Source of the DNA: Meghimatium bilineatum
Taxonomy: Eukaryota > Mollusca > Gastropoda > Stylommatophora > Philomycidae
Length of the DNA stretch: 64,000 bases
NCBI GenBank assembly: GCA_034231615.1
Contig: CM067307.1
Coordinates: 4,607,147-4,671,146 of the forward strand
Reading direction: 5' to 3'
Positions 1-30,840 of this stretch are shown here, piece after piece. The notes under the pieces are model-generated. The model did no database searches. It was not told where the DNA came from and was given only the letters and a program-made list of their open reading frames with translations. Each line of letters begins with the position of its first letter. Positions within the stretch are counted from its first letter, which is position 1. Position numbers and translations under genes: made by a program.

Positions 1-430
1 TGCTGAAAGCAAAATTAAAGATACGGCTGGAAATGGCGTCTATATAGGCCTAGAGGCTAAACTTAATTTGGAAAAGCACCATCAGTGTTAGAGTTATTAG
101 TGCTTTCTATTATATTGTATGTTTGTGAGAGTTGGACGCTCACTGCGGACATGGAGAGTCGATTACAAACCTTCGAATACAAATGACAGACGAATTCTAC
201 GAATCTCCTATAGAGAGTATAAGACAAATTTGTACCTAAGAAATAAAATAGAGATGTATGCAGGTCTACAAAAACGATTGCTTTCAGTAGTGAAACGATG
301 GAAGCTAGCTTGGAACATGCATGCTGACATGTTTACTTGTCAAAAACAAAACTGCAGGGAACTGTCGAAGTAACAGAAGATAAATAAAGGCATGGACAGA
401 CAAGGAATGGACAAGATTTTTCCCCACTCG
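1..430 (+). mobile_element. Non-LTR retrotransposon tail (RTE/CR1-like reverse transcriptase C-terminus), degenerate
   Basis: The translated pieces LYLRNKIEMYAGLQKRLLSVVKRWKLAW and LRTWRVDYKPSNTNDRRILRIS match the conserved C-terminal region found after the reverse transcriptase domain in RTE/CR1-type LINEs (ESWTL..., RRILRISYREHKTN..., RNKVE..). Stops and a lost Gly-His step (WFGH is WNMH here) show it is dead. It is present in both duplication copies, so it predates the duplication. Confidence 0.7.
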
Positions 431-930
431 TCCGAATGGTTGAAGATAGAAATGGCTGAAAGACTTTTGATGCATCCAATGTGCTACTCCTACATCCCTG
501 GAAGAGTTACGGGTTTATGCATAGATCAGCTGTGTGTCCCAGTCAGTTGGTTGTGAATCATTCTGCTCTTTCTAGAGAGGACTCACTCCCATTTTATCAT
601 TCTTTGTGCATTTACATTCTCTTTCAGTATTCTCTTCATCGTTGTGTAGTCTATCTATGATTGCTTTAATTAATTGTTGTCTTTTCTTATAGTTATGTAG
701 TCTATCTATGAGTGTGTTAATTAATTCAGTTTTCTCTTCTAATCGATTTGTCATCGACTTTAGCCTGATATTTATACAGGGATTCTACTGTTCTAAAGCA
801 ACCAAAAATTATTTGCTACAGAAGTCAGTATTTGAATATGTTTGCTTACGTTCTCACAATTCAGCTGAAGCTATAACACCATGACACGGATTCTACTAGA
901 ATAAAAGGTGCAACCGTTTTACTTAAATTA
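430..930. other. No gene seen; AT-rich flank with the ancestral form of a 19-bp repeat
   Basis: The segment at about 640-715 holds two or three spaced copies of gtagtctatctatgat. In copy B the same place has expanded to a ~500-bp array (48065-48570). Nothing else is recognisable. Confidence 0.6.
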
Positions 931-931
931 A

Positions 932-1165
932 TGCCAGGATCTACCCGACGTAGTAGTTATGCCGTTCGCTTTGTGCTCAAGAGATCGCGTGTTCGAATCC
1001 GTCTTGCGTCGTCTTATTTATAAAGGGGGTTCATTCGGAGATCCCTGGGGCTTATCGCTTGAAGCTACGGAGTTAGTGCTGTGAGAGGTACTCTCGGCAA
1101 GCGGCGTGTCTCTTCGTTGAGACGGACCAAGTAAATACTAGGTAACCCGACTACAATGAAGTCAA
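932..1165 (+). mobile_element. tRNA-like SINE, copy 1
   Basis: A tRNA-like head contains the B-box type string gttcgaatcc (about 991-1000) after a weak A-box region (tagttatgccgttcg). It is followed by a body with the block cttgaagctacggagttagt, a second block gtgctgtgagaggtactctc, and ctcttcgttgaga. The same order of blocks recurs at 6175-6385 in diverged form and at 48775-49000, which supports a dispersed SINE family. The class is inferred. Confidence 0.55.
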
Positions 1166-1316
1166 TCCCATATGCTGTTTGAGCCCCATTTTATATACAC
1201 TAATGACACAATACATCCGACTACCGAGCGGTATTTTAACATCTAATTGTGCTACCATCTTACGTTGTGTTCTAACATTATCACTTCTCGTCGTTGTATT
1301 TTTCAGATTCCTCACA

Positions 1317-20297
<18,981 letters not shown>

Positions 20298-20935
20298 TTT
20301 TCAATTATATCCCTTATTTATTGATACATTGTCAATTCACACGTTATGTCCCTTGTTTATTTCTGAGTTGCTGTTTCTTTTGATCACATGTCAAGCTATT
20401 TGATGAAGTTCGTATCTAAGTCTTCCAGGTCCCGAAGTGAAATACTAGAGCCATGTTGGTAGTCATACAATGTTCTCTAAGTTCCTGCTCATGAAGTATT
20501 TCAGTTATAAAAATTTCAAGTCATTTGTCTTCCAACTTTTCAAATCTTTGAAACAGCAAATATTTAAAAGTTATGATTCTAATTATATTTTCAAAAATTA
20601 AATCTAAACTTCTACTAATATTTCTTCTTTGATATTTGAATCCTTTTACATGCATGTATTTTTGATTGTTTAAGTAGTATTTAGAATTTGGGCAAAAAGT
20701 TCCCCAAACATTGCATGTCTTTTACTGTTAATATTGTTAGGCGATTGTTAGAAATGAATTTTGTAGAAAATTGTTTTTGTAATAAATGTGGTCAAAATAT
20801 GTTCTCACGTTATTTTGTATTTAAGTTAATCTGTACCAGCAAACATGAATATGTGCATAAGTTAATTAGTTCAATCATCAGTTCATGGAACATTTGTTCT
20901 TGTCCACAAGATGTAAATCAGACTGGCTGAGACGA
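20298..20935 (+). other. Probable 3' UTR and flank of cathepsin gene A
   Basis: AT-rich sequence with no coding signal after the stop codon. An AATAAA hexamer at about 20781-20786 is a possible polyadenylation signal, followed by GT-rich sequence. The transcript end is inferred. Confidence 0.4.
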
Positions 20936-22190
20936 TGGGGCCTATTGTTAAAAGGCAACCCTCTTTTTTCATGTTTTTCAATACTTAACATCTTATTTTC
21001 TGGAAAGTGATTGGGGGTTTGATTATCCCACCCCACCCCCTATCCCAAACTTCGGGAGTCACATTGGAGGTGGAAATTGTTCTTGCATAAGTCACATAGG
21101 AGGTGGAAATTATTCCTGCATAACAAAATGTCACATTGGAGGTGAACATTATTTCTGCATAACAAAATATCAAAGACTGAAATTATTTCTATACAATTCT
21201 ACAGGACACGTTTAGACAGTTAATCAACATGTCACAAAACGTATTAAAAATATGACATTAAACTAAAGTGTCATATTACGTGCTGAAAGTATCACATTAC
21301 ATGTTCAAATCAGAGTTCCACATACAAAAATAGTGTACATCGTGGATGTACAAAAGTATATTTTACATGTAAAAATGTTATATATGTTCACATAATCACT
21401 AGACAATTGCGATATTTTAGACTGAAAGGTGCAGATATTGCATCCGTGTTCCAGATCATGACCAGTGTCAGATTTACCTATAAGCTAAACAATCTATAGC
21501 TTAGGGCCCCACTGTCTTGGGGGCCCCAATTTTTTTTTTAATTTCACTATCTATATATTCGTAAACGTTAAAGGGCTCCCACATATTAAATAGCTTAGGG
21601 CATCATACCTCAAATAGCTTAGGGCCTCATATCTCAAATAGCTTAGGGCCTCATATCTCAAATAGCTTAGGGCCTCATATCTCAAATAGCTTAAGGTCCT
21701 ATCAAGTCTAAATCCGGCCCTGATCATTATAAATTGCATTCTTTTCTCCTGACTACATCTTGTTACCACAAGTATGAGTTTGGAACAGACGAAGGAGAAA
21801 TTATTATATACGTTTATTCTTCATGTCGAGCTGGAACCTGATTGAGAGTCAAAACATTTTGTCCAGTGTGAGATAATTGAGCAATGTCCAAAATCTTGTG
21901 GCAAATTTACTAACATTAGCTGCTTTGATCAATTCCCTTTAAACGAAATTCTTCCAAGTCCGATGGGGGATCAGAGTGGGGGACTTAGCAGATCAGAACA
22001 TGACATTTTGTGCTAGTATTTCTGTCAAAAGATGGACAACCTCTTCCCCCGCCACAACCTTATAAAAAAAGGTCTTCAACCTTCTTATTTTAAAAAAGCA
22101 GATATTGCGCGGGAAAATGGGCGAATGACCTTTCTACCCCCAGGAGCTCCTCTTCCTCATCTTTATTGAAGATATACATACGGCTCTGTT
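20936..22190. other. Intergenic, no gene seen; short tandem repeats
   Basis: About 40-bp repeats with gtcacattggaggtggaaat at 21057-21175 and a 24-bp repeat at 21595-21705. The remainder is AT-rich with no recognisable coding signal. Confidence 0.55.
21595..21705 (+). repeat. 24-bp minisatellite
   Basis: About four to five units of ctcaaatagcttagggcctc + atat. The minus-strand ORF with repeated SYLRYEAL is only this repeat. Confidence 0.92.
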
Positions 22191-22193
22191 AAC

Positions 22194-22415
22194 TTACATA
22201 TATCTTTTTTTGTATTTACGTGTCTGATCTGTGGGGTCGTGGTAATAATGCGAGTCTGTAACGGCCACGTTCAGAAAGCAGTGGCAAAACACTGAATGTA
22301 TTCTACTCCCGTCATTAATTGCTGCTCCCTCTGCAGATCCATCTGTGTAGACAACCCCATTCCTAGGGATTATTTTCTTTTTATAATCTACAGTGTCAGT
22401 GCTTTTAGTTGACAT
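22194..22415 (-). mobile_element. LINE RNase H fragment
   Basis: A minus-strand frame contains GVVYTDGSAEGAAINDGS, the first motif of retrotransposon-type RNase H (YTDGS with Gly/Ala and GG following). It is followed by a strand-like segment. It stands alone, without RT, and is truncated on both sides. Confidence 0.5.
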
Positions 22416-22518
22416 CTGGTGTCTTTATTTCTTTTATGAACTACTGTTAATATGGAGACGATTTGAAGACTGCTTCCTGGCTCATCAAAGTCAGCTAGTG
22501 TGTGTCAATTTCTGTTGC

Positions 22519-22685
22519 CACCGAAGACGGATGTGTTGGACCATTGGTATAAATAAAACGGTGACACAACGAATTTCCATTCTCTGGACTACATCCTGCT
22601 GGAAATCTAGTAGGACAATGGTCCTGCCACAAGGGAGATCCAGCGGGAAATTGAGAATGAACGCTGAAGAAGACGAAGAAGAATT
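22519..22685 (+). repeat. Dispersed ~150-bp repeat
   Basis: Full-length-looking copy from caccgaagacggatg to aacgctgaagaagacgaagaa. It lies immediately right of a minus-strand RNase H remnant. Confidence 0.65.
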
Positions 22686-23566
22686 TGTGTTATGTTGTGA
22701 TGATATATGTGCTGTTGTTGAAGATGGTTGGAATTGTGATAGAAGCTGGTTCTCTTCAGCCTTCTTGTAGTTTATCTAGACGTGGGTGTATACATTAGAT
22801 GGTTTTGACATGCGCGGAATGTTTCCCTTTAGATAAAGTGTTTATTTTTTTTCTGCCATCTAATTCATTGATGTTTGCATGTTTTCCCATTCAATGGTTC
22901 GGTGTTCATCTCTAATGAGATTAGTCGAAGACCTGCATTTCATATTTTAAATAGGCGGTAAACGTATATTTTTGCTGCTGATGCCCAGGCTGTCGTTGCA
23001 AATTTTAAATGATGATGCCCAGGTTGTCATTGCAAATTTTCGATGTTGATGCCCGTGCTGTCGTTGAATATTCCACTACTGGTCTGATTGTAGCCATATA
23101 GGCATTTCGGAGGAGGCTTCTATTTGCTCCCAAGTTTGTGTCTACAGATTTCTTCATCAGACAGTTGCTTTCTGTTCAGTAACTATCAAATACGGCTTCC
23201 GGGCGAGTCGCTTATCAAGTTTGACCAGAGATAGACAGGATTCTCCTCACGCGCCAATTCATTTCCATGAACTTCTCAGAGTATGAACTCTGGTATTCTA
23301 ATTGCTGGTGGCTGGGTTAACCACGTGACGACTTTGTATTTCAAACCACGAATAAGGATTGGATTTGAAACCCTGGTCAGCGGGCGAAATGACGTAACAC
23401 TACACTTCTGCGCACCTAAGCAAGGGAAACCAACAAAAATTGAATTATTATAAAACCTCATCATACTCGTTCTCAATCAGAAGCGGCTCCTCATAAACAT
23501 GATTTGTATTGATAGTGGGTTAGGGTTAGGTAAAGCCATGACGATAGTCGTATGCGAGAGACAGTG

Positions 23567-25310
23567 TCAACTAATTCGTACGGACCATCCAGAACTGCTA
23601 CAGAATCCCTGGGCACTGTCAACAGTTTGATTTCCTGTTTTACTTGGAACATTTTTTGGTCTAAGTTGGACACATTCCATGTTTGTTTCATCCAATCTAC
23701 ATTCTGCTGTTTCAGTTGTGTAAACTTCCGGTGTAGCAGAAAGACTGATGAGTCTGTTTGAGTTTGTATGCTGTACTTTTCTGACGCCATATTGTTGATT
23801 AAGAACAGCACTGTGTGTATATTCATTAGAATTAGTGGATGTAATAGTAGGAACATCACAGAAAAGTGGATCATAAATGTTGGACAGTGATCGAGAACTT
23901 GACCTAATAGTCAAAGTTTCGTATAGATCAAGGTAACTTGCTGATAGATCTGTATCTTCGTCAGTCAAACTTTTAGCAGATGTCTGATGAGATGAATACG
24001 ATAAGGAACTACTTTGTGGTCTCAGATGGTGATTTTCTGTTTTCAAAGCAGTAGAATGACGAGGAAGACGATGGTCCATAGTCAACTGATGTAAATCTGC
24101 ATCATCGATGCAAAGCTCCAGATATGAGGTGGAAGATGCGCGCGAGTTTTCAATGGTAATTGTTGGAAGCTGGCTCTGAGAGGTGCTTGCATATGTGTAT
24201 GAACTCAAGTCTTGTTTTTCTATCGCTCTGAATGACTTTCCATCAGGTGTGGAGAGGCGGGGCCTTCTTTTTGGGGGTGGTGAAAAAGATGCGTTTTTGT
24301 TATACACACAGGTAATGGATGGAGTCCGAAGGGGCACAGTCGATGTGGTGGATGTTCGATTACGCGACAAATGCTGTTGAGCCCTTTCAGAAATAGAAGA
24401 AGGATTTCTAAGACTATTTCTTTGACAACATCGTTGTTTACAATTTTGACTACGATTATTTCTTTTGAAGAAAGTTACGGATCCCACAATAATAATGACT
24501 GCTAAAATGCATGCCGCCCCGGCAAATATTGTAGATATTGTAATATTCGACAAAGACATAGGTTTAGACAATAAGCCATGATTGTGCTTTGTTATCGGCC
24601 CATCATACATAAATGTTGTTGTGATTACTTCCGCGCCTAAGCTTGAGCTGAGATTTGACTCTTCAATGGGTGGAGATTGTACTTCATGATTTTCTGCTGG
24701 GTCGTAGTTGAGATAGAATCGATGTATGTTATAAGTGTCATTTGTCCAGTTTTTAGCAGATTGATTCCACTTTATTGAAGAGTTATTTTTCTTGAATGTA
24801 TTTTAAAATAATTTCGTTTCCAGTCATGCAGTTCCTTGAGTTATTTGTCTCAAACGGTGCACATGCTATATTTAGAATAGCAGTTTTTAAAGAGGCGGTT
24901 CCTATACTATTCCAAAACTTGCAGATGTATTCTCCATTATCGCGACACGTGGGCGATTTAATTTCAAAACTACTGGATTTAACCTCCAGATCTTCCTGTT
25001 TAGAAATAACAACGATAATCTGTTTCTATAGATGCTACTTTCAACTTGGCAGGTAAAAACAACACTCTCACTTGATTCCGACATTTCCCGCTCTTTAGTA
25101 ACATTGATTTTGAAACCATCTATCACATTGCTACTGATATTGAGAGCCAGTATTGTTGCCGGGAAACAAATATGCAAATCGACTGGTTTAATACTTCTCC
25201 CTGCTTGTTCCTGACCTGACATGCATACAGACCTGCATGATCACGGGTCAACGGATTGAGAATCATGTGTTCTGAACTGGACAATTATCTTCCCACTTTA
25301 TACCACCTGT
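23567..25310 (-). pseudogene. Immunoglobulin-superfamily single-pass membrane protein, frameshifted
   Basis: Read on the minus strand. Two Ig-like domain ends are visible in different frames: TRDHAGLYACQVRNKQG (about 25240-25190), and SVVFTCQVESS followed after a frame change by CRDNGEYICKFWNSIG (about 25060-24905). A further one-base shift in the A-run at 24785-24790 leads into a long open frame. That frame has a short stalk, a transmembrane segment (AGAACILAVIIIVGSV, about 24540-24470) followed by basic KRNNR, and a ~300-residue Ser-rich cytoplasmic tail with tyrosines in SYLEL, SYLDLYETL and IYDPL contexts. A receptor or adhesion role is inferred from the architecture only. The breaks could be true decay, unrecognised introns or assembly indels. 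The intact tail frame is 23567-24610. Confidence 0.6.
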
Positions 25311-25319
25311 AGAAGAAGA

Positions 25320-26094
25320 ATATTTCAACTATAAATATTTCAACTAAAAACATAGAAAAATATTGAAGCTATAAATCTAACAACGGCTGCTGAGAATGTA
25401 TTTGTCTTCGATAAATGTGACACAAATTGTCTAACTGAAACTAGGAATCGAGGAATTTATAACGGTTATAATTTTGATATACAGTTTGGCTTTACCCCTT
25501 CAATGTCGGTGTTTTAAAAGAGAAGGGGGGATGCTTCTTTATTTTAAAAAAAAATACAGTAATAGTTGTCTTCCATTTTGTCTATCGTCCATCCAATTAA
25601 TTGCATCAAACATACAAAATGGTAAAATAACTTCTATAATTCTACATGCCGTAATATCCTATAGATAGAGGATCAAAGCGACACATAAGCCATGCTGAAG
25701 TCATATCTGTTAGGGTGAAAGGTACATATATCTCAGCCAAGCTGTAAGCCATGGTACAACGCATTCCGTTCTCCAGATTACATCCTGCTAATCTGCAGGA
25801 TTTTTCTGATTATGTAAAATAGTGAGGCCTATAGTAGGGTTCAAAATCGGATGTGAGTTTAATTTGGTTATATGAAGAGCTTTTAACCATGACAAATAGT
25901 TGAGTTCGCGATTCTGGTAATCCAATCACCACGACCTCCGTAGTTTGAGAACGTATGCAGCAGTCAAAGAAGAAGGCTCATGTTTGCTTAACGAGACAAT
26001 CATTCCAACTTTTTGCAAATTTTACGCCAATCTGAAATTGTGTTAAATTTTGTGATTTCACTGACTTCCATTTCAGATATGTCTATTCTATATA
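25320..26094. other. Intergenic, no gene seen
   Basis: AT-rich sequence with no domain, long repeat or RNA gene recognised. Further upstream exons of the Ig-type gene could lie here but none is convincing. Confidence 0.4.
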
Positions 26095-26500
26095 TTCCCT
26101 AAACCCTTTGTTGCCTTTCAGCGTTAGGGGTAGAAGAGTTTTCTGGAGATAGCCCTTCGTGTGTGCTGAGTATGTTGTGGAATTTGTTGCCTCTTTTATT
26201 TCGGTGGTTCATCATTTTCGTGGTTGGTCTCTATGTCTGCCTTCACAGTATATGTGTAGCACAGCTTTGGTATTTTGTCTGATGGTAGTCTGCTGATGTG
26301 CGCAAACCATTTGATCTATTTTATCTTAATATATTCCAAGATTGGGGTGGTACTGGTTCTTTGCCGAATGTCATAATTCCTCACTCCAGCTCTTAACCAT
26401 ATTTCTAGTGTTCTGCATAGTGCACCACCAAAACAAAAGACAGAGGATGTTGGAAGTCTGTTGCAGCCAACCTTCGTTGCGGAGATGACACTTGATGATG
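26095..26500 (+). mobile_element. Dispersed repeat ending in an RTE-type LINE terminus
   Basis: The left part (aggggtagaagagttttctg, about 26130) is shared with cathepsin intron 4 (15465, 57745). The right end (about 26414-26500) contains gttgcagccaaccttcgttg and acttgatgatgac, the 3' terminus of the RTE-like family seen complete at 1924-2495. Confidence 0.65.
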
Positions 26501-26629
26501 ACAGTCCAAGATTCCTGCGGAAAGAGTCCCTGTCCCTTTGTTTATTTCTTTTTTATATTAGATTTATTATTTGTTGGTCATTAGTTAAACCAGTAACACA
26601 AGTACAATATCCTAATTATCACATTTTGT

Positions 26630-27675
26630 TTTTGTTACTGCGGCACTCACCACCTTGTTGGATACCTCCTGACAGTTTGTTACTGCGGCACTCACCACCT
26701 TGTTGGATATCCTCAAGCAGTTTGGTACTGCGACACTGTCCACCATGTCGGATATCCTGAGTTTGTTACTGTGGCACTCTCCACCTTGTTGGATACCTCC
26801 TGACAGTTTGCTACTGCGGCACTCACCACCTTGTTGGATATCCTCAAGCAGTTTGGTACTGCGACACTGTCCACCATGTCGGATATCCTGAGTTTGTTAC
26901 TGTGGCACTCTCCACCTTGTTGGATATCCTAAGGAGTTTGGTACTGCGACACTGTCCACCATGTCGGATATCCTGAGTTTGTTACTGCGGCACTCACCAG
27001 CTTGTTGGATATCCTCAGGCAGTTTGGTACTGCGACACTGTCCACCGTGTCGGATATCCTGAGTTTGTTACTGTGGCACTCACCACCTTGTTGGATATCC
27101 TCAAGCAGTTTGGTACTGCGACACTGTCCACCATGTCGGGTATCCTGAGTTTGTTACTGTGGCACTCACCAGCTTGTTGGATATCCTCAAGCAGTGTGGT
27201 ACTGCGACACTGTCCACCATGTCGGATATCCTGAGTTTGTTACTGTGGCACTCACCAGCTTGTTGGATATCCTCAAGCAGTTTGGTACTGCGACACTGTC
27301 CACCATGTCGGATATCCTGAGTTTGTTACTGTGGCACTCACCACCTTGTTGGATATCCTCAAGCAGTTTGGTACTGCGACACTGTCCACCATGTCGGATA
27401 TCCTGAGTTTGTTACTGCGGCACTCACCACCTTGTTGGATACCTCCTGACAGTTTGTTACTGCGGCACTCACCACCTTGTTGGATATCCTCAAGCAGTTT
27501 GGTACTGCGACACTGTCCACCATGTCGGATATCCTGAGTTTGTTACTATGGCACTCTCCACCTTGTTGGATATCCTCAGGCAGTTTGGTACTGCGACACT
27601 GTCCACCATGTCGGATATCCTGAGTTTGTTACTGTGGCACTCTCCACCTTGTCAGATATCCTCTGACAGTTTTGT
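26630..27675 (+). repeat. Composite ~85-bp minisatellite, about 1.05 kb
   Basis: Two related ~42-bp half-units alternate: tttgttactg(c/t)ggcactc..ccttgttggatatcct and tttggtactgcgacactgtc..catgtcggatatcctgag. The order is locally disturbed, as in a higher-order repeat. All ORFs on both strands (LLLRHSPPCWI...) are repeat artefacts. Confidence 0.96.
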
Positions 27676-27954
27676 TATTTATATCAACTCTGTGCTTGAG
27701 CTTTTTTTCTGTATAGACCAGTGGAAAAACTAAAAGAATTCAGGAGTGAATTCACTACAATCACGAGCAGTCGTACAATGTTCCTCCTTCACAAGCAAAG
27801 ATGAGCATTGTATTATGAAAGGTCAAATTTGGTTTGATTGTTTGTGAGTCCTCAGATGGCTCAAATCTGGCTTCTGAAAGACCTGTTGCAATGTAAGCAG
27901 GAATGTAGTAGGTCTTCAGATGTGACAAAAGATTCTGCTCGCACATATTTGCAC

Positions 27955-28195
27955 ATGATTGCATCAAGAAATAGACATCAATATAGGTGCACATGATTGT
28001 ATAGAGAAATAGACATCAATATAGGTGCACATGATTGTATAGAGAAATAGACATCAATATAGGTGCACATGATTGTATAGAGAAATAGACATCAATATAG
28101 GTGCACATGATTGTATAGAGAAATAGACATCAATATAGGTGCACATGATTGTATCAAGAAGTAGACATCAATATAGGTGCACATGATTGCATCAA
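27955..28195 (+). repeat. 38-bp minisatellite
   Basis: About six units of gcacatgattgtatagagaa + atagacatcaatataggt. It borders the inverted dispersed repeat at 28205. Confidence 0.93.
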
Positions 28196-28204
28196 GAAAT
28201 TTTG

Positions 28205-28334
28205 TTTTCATTCATTTTAAAACTTCCACTGGATCTCTCTTCTAGGAGGTCAATTATCGTACTAGAATGTAATCCAGAGAAGCATTGTGGCTGATAAATT
28301 TGCACCAATGGTCCAACACATCCTACTTCTGTGG
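28205..28334 (-). repeat. Dispersed ~150-bp repeat, inverted, truncated
   Basis: Contains aacttccactggatctctct, the gaatgtaatccagagaa block and gcaccaatggtccaacacat. It follows directly on a 38-bp minisatellite. Confidence 0.6.
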
Positions 28335-28834
28335 ATGCATAAAGAATAATAAGGTATCTTTTAGTCTTCATCCATGTGGTAACCAGGACATGGACTTCTA
28401 GTTCAGGGAGCAAAGAATAGGGCCACTGTCTTTTTTTCCAGACATGTCATTGAAGTGTGTCATGTGTCACATTCTTTCCAGAATGCAGTCTTCCTTATAA
28501 ATCTCCTGAAATGCTACAGGCCTGCTTCAGAAATGTGGTCTTTGGCTAGCTGTCCCGCTTCCTCTAGCAACAGGTGCAAGCATTATGGAGAATTCTTAAT
28601 CTTTTGTGACAGACTCCTAGGTGACGAGGAATATTAGGTGTGCCCATTAATGCTGATGGGTCATCAGATATCATAGAATAATGATGAACTAGTGGGCCCA
28701 GATGTATGTCACACTCCTGGGATGACGTGATGATCCTGGGATACTGCCCTACTAAAATCCCCCCTCCCCAGGACGAAACATGCATCCACAAACCCTCTTA
28801 ATATAAGCTAGCATGTGAGACAACAATCTGTATG

Positions 28835-29003
28835 CATTAGAGTGTCACCTCGTTACATTATAGTGTCACCTCGTTACATTAGAGTGTCGCTACATTAGAG
28901 TGTCGCCTCATTACATTAGAGTGCCACCTTGTTACATTAGAGTGTCACCTCATTACATTAGAGTGTCGCCTTGTTACATTAGTGTCGCCTTGTTACATTA
29001 GAG
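28835..29003 (+). repeat. 21-bp minisatellite interrupted by a MITE
   Basis: About eight units of cattagagtgtcacctcgtt + a. The array resumes for one unit at 29221 after the hAT element. Confidence 0.92.
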
Positions 29004-29220
29004 CAGTGTTTCCAAACGTGGGGCCCACGCCCCACATGGGAGCAATATGATTGTACAGGGGGACAATTCGAACAAGTTGTAATTAGGCTTCATTGGGGAG
29101 TAATTCAATTTTTTTAATATTAAAAAAATATGTAGGCATATATGTTACATAGAGGCGGGGGCATCAGAATTTTAGAAAGATTTAGGTGGGGAATGGTACA
29201 AAAAAGGTTAGGAAACACTG
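29004..29220. mobile_element. hAT-type MITE, 217 bp, with 8-bp target duplication
   Basis: The left end is cagtgtttccaaacgtgggg. The right end is the reverse complement of cagtgtttcctaacct. The element is flanked on both sides by the identical octamer cattagag (28996-29003 and 29221-29228), which is also the minisatellite's own start. The CAGTG..TTTCC termini with an 8-bp duplication are the hAT superfamily hallmark. It is too short to encode anything, so non-autonomous. Confidence 0.92.
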
Positions 29221-29464
29221 CATTAGAGTGTCACCTCGTTTACTCAATTGAGGTGCTATGCTTTTGTCAGAAAGACTATTGTATGTTAAGAGTTACCTGC
29301 TCAGTGTATTATTTCATCATCATCTTTTAGTCTAAATATACAAGTGATCACTAAAATTCATATCTGTAAAATGGGTGTATTGGCAAGACCTAAAAGAGGA
29401 GCAAAGAATAGCAACACTGGGATCTGCCATGCATGTCATAAGAGATGACTAGAGATATTTTGGG

Positions 29465-29925
29465 GGCGGAGTATTAATCTATATTAATGTATGGCTCACA
29501 AACGCGAACCATAAACAAACAATTAGAAGACAGGACATGTCAGGACAGGTATGAAGACAGACACCTTTGAGGGTAGATATATAGAAGAATAGAGAGAACA
29601 TCATGAAAAGAGAAGAAAAATAAAGAGGTTCTAACAACGTGTGAAGAAAGAATTATTAAAGGAATATAAAGAATAAAAATTAAGTAAATAAAATATTTTG
29701 GACATCTTAAAGGACATGACACCTTGTTGAAGACCTTACTTGAGGGTAAAGTCGAGGGGAGGCGATCAAGAGGGAGACAGAAATACAAGTGGGAGAGTAA
29801 CATCGCGCGATGGGCAGGTTACATTCTAGCAGAGTTCACCACCAAGACAAGAGAAGGGAATGTTGGAGGTCTGCTGCAGGCAACCTTCACTGCGGAGATG
29901 ACACTTGATGATGAACTACAGTCTT
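29465..29925 (+). mobile_element. RTE/CR1-like LINE 3' fragment
   Basis: Same family as 1924-2495: LKTLLEGKVEGRRSRGRQKYKWESNIARWAG, then GLLQATFTAEMTLDDE where the family has VAANLRCGD, ending acttgatgatga. The 5' half is riddled with indels. Confidence 0.82.
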
Positions 29926-30184
29926 CATACATTAAGTTGATTGCCAATTATTATGGATTTTTTAAATGTTCTTTTAGTAGTTTTAATACAATCTATCCGG
30001 AATCTCTGTATGATTCTTCTATATCTAAATTCGAAGTCACAATGTGAGTAAAATTTTTACAAAAACAAGCGTTAGTGCTTGTCCTCAAAGCAGGTCCTTT
30101 TATTTATCTTTTTTATATTAGACTTTTATGTCCATATTAAATTGTATATGCGTGTGCATTCATTGATCGGTGTTTAGAATTATA

Positions 30185-30400
30185 CATGACTAACTGAATT
30201 TGACCTATACATGACTAACTGAATTTGACCTATACATGACTAACTGAATTTGACCTATACATGACTAACTGAATTGAACCTATACATGACTAAGTGAATT
30301 TAACCTATACATGGCTAAGTGAATTTAACCTATACATGGCTAAGTGAATTTAACCTATACATTACTAAACGAATTGAACCTATACATGGCTACGTCAATT
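30185..30400 (+). repeat. ~24-25-bp minisatellite
   Basis: About nine units of cctatacatgactaactgaa + ttga with graded substitutions (ctaag, tggct) along the array. Confidence 0.93.
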
Positions 30401-30639
30401 TAACCTGTATGGAAGCCAGCTATTTATAAATAGTTGCTATAGGGGATGTCCATAAAATGTGTGAATAATTGGGAGGGGGGGGTCCTGAAACAGGATTAGG
30501 CAGAAGGAGGAAGGTTGACAAATGTTGCCGGGAAATGCTATCTCTTCCCATAGGTCACAGTAGCCCAGATGTCATGCTGAGGTCAGATATGTCAGGGCGA
30601 GAGGCATATATATTAAATGCAGTTGTTAGTATTGTATTC

Positions 30640-30840
30640 TCCAGACTGCATCTCCATTCTCCACACTGCATCCCCATTCTCCAGACTGCATCTCCATTCT
30701 CCAGACTGCATCTCCATTCTCCAGACTGCATCCCAATTCTCCAGACTGCATCCCCATTCTCCAGACTGCATCTCCATTCTCCAGACTGCATCTCCATTCT
30801 CCAGATTGCATCTCCAGATTTCATCCTTCCAACCTCCAGA
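30640..30840 (+). repeat. 20-bp minisatellite
   Basis: About ten units of ctgcatctccattctccaga. It produces ORFs in several frames on both strands (SPDCI..., GDAVWRME...), none of them credible. Confidence 0.95.

Noticed and set aside
932-1010. Genuine tRNA gene
   Set aside because: Only the B box is good. The acceptor stem and A box do not fold into a tRNA, and the sequence recurs with a SINE-like body.
26461-27733. Several ORFs rich in LLLRHSPPCWI on the + strand
   Set aside because: All are frames of the ~85-bp composite array.
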